Positions 7,571-8,873 of a DNA stretch of 8,873 nt are shown here, piece by piece. The notes beneath the pieces are model-generated. The model saw nothing but the letters and a program-made list of their open reading frames with translations, was not told where the DNA came from and ran no database searches. Source of the stretch: Chlamydiota bacterium (lineage in GTDB: Bacteria > Chlamydiota > Chlamydiia > Chlamydiales > JAJFMB01). Numbering within the stretch: position 1 is the stretch's first letter; each line of letters starts with the position of its first letter. The stretch covers positions 1 through 8,873 of the forward strand of contig JAJFMB010000009.1 in NCBI GenBank assembly GCA_021772355.1. The letters run 5' to 3'. Position numbers and translations under genes: made by a program.

Positions 7571-7599
7571 ATGATAACGGAATTTATGTGCAAATGCAA
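7571..7599 (-). promoter_or_regulatory. Candidate promoter of tRNA-Leu and the downstream DUF155-yidD genes
   Basis: On the minus strand, TTGCAT (7599-7594) is separated by exactly 17 bases from TATCAT (7576-7571). The -10 matches the consensus at five of six positions and the -35 at three. It begins 4 bases after the recO stop and would start transcription near 7564, about 37 bases before the tRNA. No strong terminator separates recO from it, so read-through from recO may also supply this operon. Confidence 0.42.
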
Positions 7600-7602
7600 G
7601 AA

Positions 7603-8115
7603 TTATTCACTAATCAGATAATGAAATAAAGTTTTAATTTTAGAGTAGGGGTGGGATTGCTGTTGCAAAAGCTCCTCATCTTCTAAGAGGCCCTCGTGTT
7701 TCAGGACATTAAGATAGAAATGTGCTGTTTCTTGCTCCGGATTAGGTGCTTTTGGGAGGCGATGTAAGGCGTCTAATAGCTTGGCAAAAAGGGGAGATGC
7801 TTCTTTTTCGGGTGCTTGCGTTAGCCGGATGGCTCTTAGCATTTCGCAGGCAGCTTCTAAGGTCTTCAGAGATGCACGCAACGAGAGAAAGTGGTGTAAA
7901 ATAGTGGTTTCTCGACAGACAAAAAGGTCGCTTTTGCCAATAAAATATGTGCATTCAATATGCACTAGCGGGGATAGGGCAAGGGTTTTATTTTGCGATC
8001 CCTTTTTTAGAAGACGGATAATACCCCTTTCGGGCGTAAAAAGCGTCACCAAGCGATCATAGTCGCGAAAGGGGTGGGTGGCGATGATTATTCCTTCACT
8101 GCGTTCTACAGTCAT
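7603..8115 (-). CDS. recO: DNA repair protein RecO, short form
   Basis: RecO works with RecR (and RecF) to load RecA on SSB-coated single-stranded DNA and anneals strands in recombinational repair. The N-terminus is typical: EGIIIATHPFRDYDRLVTLF at 7-26, then ERGIIRLLKKGS at 29-40, forming an OB fold to about residue 76. A helical region rich in Leu and Ala follows (77-145). The protein is only 170 residues against about 240 for familiar RecO proteins. It lacks the cysteine cluster that binds zinc in many members, and much of the C-terminal half. Reading past the stop shows no obvious continuation, so a recent frameshift is not evident. The ATG at 8113-8115 is the first usable one, since an in-frame TGA lies 12 bases upstream. 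It overlaps the stop of a four-codon leader (separate entry). It is divergent from the SRAP gene, 38 bases away. Confidence 0.83.
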   Translation of the reverse strand: MTVERSEGIIIATHPFRDYDRLVTLFTPERGIIRLLKKGSQNKTLALSPLVHIECTYFIGKSDLFVCRETTILHHFLSLRASLKTLEAACEMLRAIRLTQAPEKEASPLFAKLLDALHRLPKAPNPEQETAHFYLNVLKHEGLLEDEELLQQQSHPYSKIKTLFHYLISE

Positions 8116-8123
8116 GGTATGAT
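8095..8123 (+). promoter_or_regulatory. Candidate promoter of the SRAP gene, inside the recO 5' end
   Basis: TTCACT at 8095-8100 (four of six matches to TTGACA) and TATGAT at 8118-8123 (five of six to TATAAT) are 17 bases apart. Transcription would start near 8130, about 24 bases before the SRAP ATG. The -35 lies inside recO. The -10 is part of a perfect 10-base palindrome, TATGATCATA at 8118-8127, which could be an operator affecting both divergent genes, or chance. Confidence 0.42.
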
Positions 8124-8126
8124 CAT
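8112..8126 (-). other. Four-codon leader ORF (M-I-I-P) overlapping the recO start
   Basis: On the minus strand ATG at 8126-8124 opens a reading frame of four codons that ends in TGA at 8114-8112. This TGA overlaps the recO ATG in an ATGA arrangement. AAAGGA at 8141-8136 lies 9 bases before the leader ATG, a good ribosome-site distance, but 20 bases before the recO ATG, too far to serve it directly. Ribosomes finishing the leader could restart on recO. The frame is very short, so chance is a real alternative. Confidence 0.35.
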
Positions 8127-8153
8127 ATCAGTTAATCCTTTGTGAAGCAAATT

Positions 8154-8819
8154 ATGTGTGGACGATTTTCTTTAGCATCAGTTGAAAAAGTTTTAGTAAA
8201 GCGCCGGTATGGTGTTGACGTCAATCAAGTGGAGTGGGCGCCGCGTTACAATATAGCTCCTAAACAACAAGTTTTAACCGTTGCAGAAATAGAAGAAAAA
8301 AGAAAACTAGTTTGTATGGAGTGGGGCCTTGTGCCGCACTGGAACAAGGATAAAAGCAACGCTTTTAGCGTGATCAATGCAAGAGCCGAATCAGTGGCTC
8401 AAAAGCCGATGTTTCGCGAAAGCTTTAAACATAAGAGATGCTTGATATTAGCAGATGGTTTTTATGAATGGAAAAATAAGGCTCCTTATCGCGTGATAGT
8501 AAAAGATGAATCACTATTTGCTTTTGCAGGCATTTGGGATGGTTGGGAGAATCCAGATGGGTCTTTTTTCTATTCTGTGGCGATCATTACGACAGAGGCG
8601 AATGGATTGCTTTCCTCTCTTCACGATCGAATGCCTGTTATTTTGGAGGGTAAGGCAGAGAATAAATGGCTGGACCCAACAATGGATGGATCAGATAAAC
8701 TTAATTTATTGTTTGAACCTTTTCCCGAGGAGAAAATGGAGATGTATCCTGTCTCGCCATTGGTTAATTCTTGGAAAAATGATTGCATTGATTGCATCGA
8801 ACCCTTTCAAAAAAACTGA
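8154..8819 (+). CDS. yedK: SRAP-domain abasic-site protein (YedK/HMCES family)
   Basis: SRAP proteins form a stable thiazolidine crosslink through their N-terminal Cys2 to abasic sites in single-stranded DNA, shielding them from breakage. The start is set by this chemistry: ATG at 8154 gives MCGRF, so Met removal exposes Cys2. An in-frame GTG at 8142 would add four residues and bury the cysteine, so I reject it. The protein has 221 residues, against about 222 in E. coli YedK. Family motifs: APRYNIAP at 29-36, EWGLVPHW at 56-63, INARAE at 74-79 with N75, RCLILADGFYEW at 95-106 with E105, and TTEANGLLSSLHDRMPVIL at 146-164 with H157. C2, N75, E105 and the His form the known active site and all are present. 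The ribosome site is weak (GTGAAG). It is divergent from recO, and both genes concern DNA repair. A tRNA follows 27 bases downstream. Confidence 0.94.
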   Translation: MCGRFSLASVEKVLVKRRYGVDVNQVEWAPRYNIAPKQQVLTVAEIEEKRKLVCMEWGLVPHWNKDKSNAFSVINARAESVAQKPMFRESFKHKRCLILADGFYEWKNKAPYRVIVKDESLFAFAGIWDGWENPDGSFFYSVAIITTEANGLLSSLHDRMPVILEGKAENKWLDPTMDGSDKLNLLFEPFPEEKMEMYPVSPLVNSWKNDCIDCIEPFQKN

Positions 8820-8827
8820 CGAGCGGG

Positions 8828-8833
8828 TATACT
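8828..8833 (+). promoter_or_regulatory. Candidate -10 element for the downstream tRNA
   Basis: TATACT matches the -10 consensus at five of six positions and lies 13 bases before the tRNA 5' end, so the transcript would start about 7 bases before the tRNA. The -35 position 17 bases upstream (TTTCAA at 8805-8810, inside the SRAP gene) matches at only three positions. Read-through from the SRAP gene is also possible, as no terminator is visible between them. Confidence 0.38.
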
Positions 8834-8846
8834 CTCTTCTTCCTTT

Positions 8847-8873
8847 GCACCGATAGCTCAATGGATAGAGTAC
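8847..8873 (+). tRNA. 5' part of a tRNA, probably tRNA-Arg (cut by window edge)
   Basis: The last 27 bases read as a 7-base acceptor strand GCACCGA, the usual TA at positions 8-9, and a D arm GCTC-AATGGATA-GAGT, the classic conserved 5' half of a tRNA. The TGGATAGAGTAC run resembles bacterial arginine tRNAs as I remember them. The anticodon is beyond the window, so the isotype is inference. Confidence 0.72.

Noticed and set aside
8142..8153. In-frame GTG start four codons before the SRAP ATG
   Set aside because: It would place residues ahead of the catalytic Cys2, which must become the N-terminal residue; MCGRF at 8154 is the family start.
8782..8797. Tandem repeat GATTGCAT near the end of the SRAP gene
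   Set aside because: It simply encodes the D-C-I repeat in the C-terminus and occurs only twice.

Overview
This window looks like part of a chlamydial chromosome, most likely an environmental (amoeba-associated, Parachlamydiales-type) lineage. The order SNF2 helicase, mreB, GTP-type PEP carboxykinase is one I associate with Chlamydiae. MreB carries an extended N-terminus of the kind described in that phylum. The moderate GC content fits a non-Chlamydiaceae member. The genus is not determined; no search was possible.

Layout. Bases 1-3229 (+) encode a large SNF2-family helicase cut by the left edge. mreB follows 9 nt later (3239-4339, +) and is probably co-transcribed. A 135-base gap holds a stem-loop with two competing pairings and candidate promoters, then pckG (4475-6289, +). 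pckG converges on a minus-strand group across a 113-base gap with a perfect 9-bp inverted repeat. Read in its own direction, the minus-strand group is recO (8115-7603), a tRNA-Leu(GAG) (7527-7443), an Rmd1/YagE (DUF155) membrane protein (7434-6643) and yidD (6636-6403). A SRAP/YedK-HMCES abasic-site protein (8154-8819, +) diverges from recO across 38 bases. The window ends inside a second tRNA, probably Arg, at 8847-8873.

How the genes fit together. The left block combines DNA/nucleoid remodelling, MreB-based cell division and gluconeogenic carbon entry, each standard for Chlamydiae. The right block has two themes. recO and the SRAP gene are divergent genome-maintenance genes. tRNA-Leu, the DUF155 protein and yidD form a tight run that links translation to the inner membrane: YidD assists YidC-dependent insertion, and the eukaryotic DUF155 protein RMND1 is tied to mitochondrial translation at the inner membrane. 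The DUF155 start codon lies only 8 nt past the tRNA 3' end, and recO appears to be preceded by an overlapping four-codon leader. These are the most unusual local features. No insertion sequence, phage gene or CRISPR array was seen, and coding density is high. The pairing of pckG with the recO-yagE-yidD group looks like a junction between two conserved chlamydial blocks.
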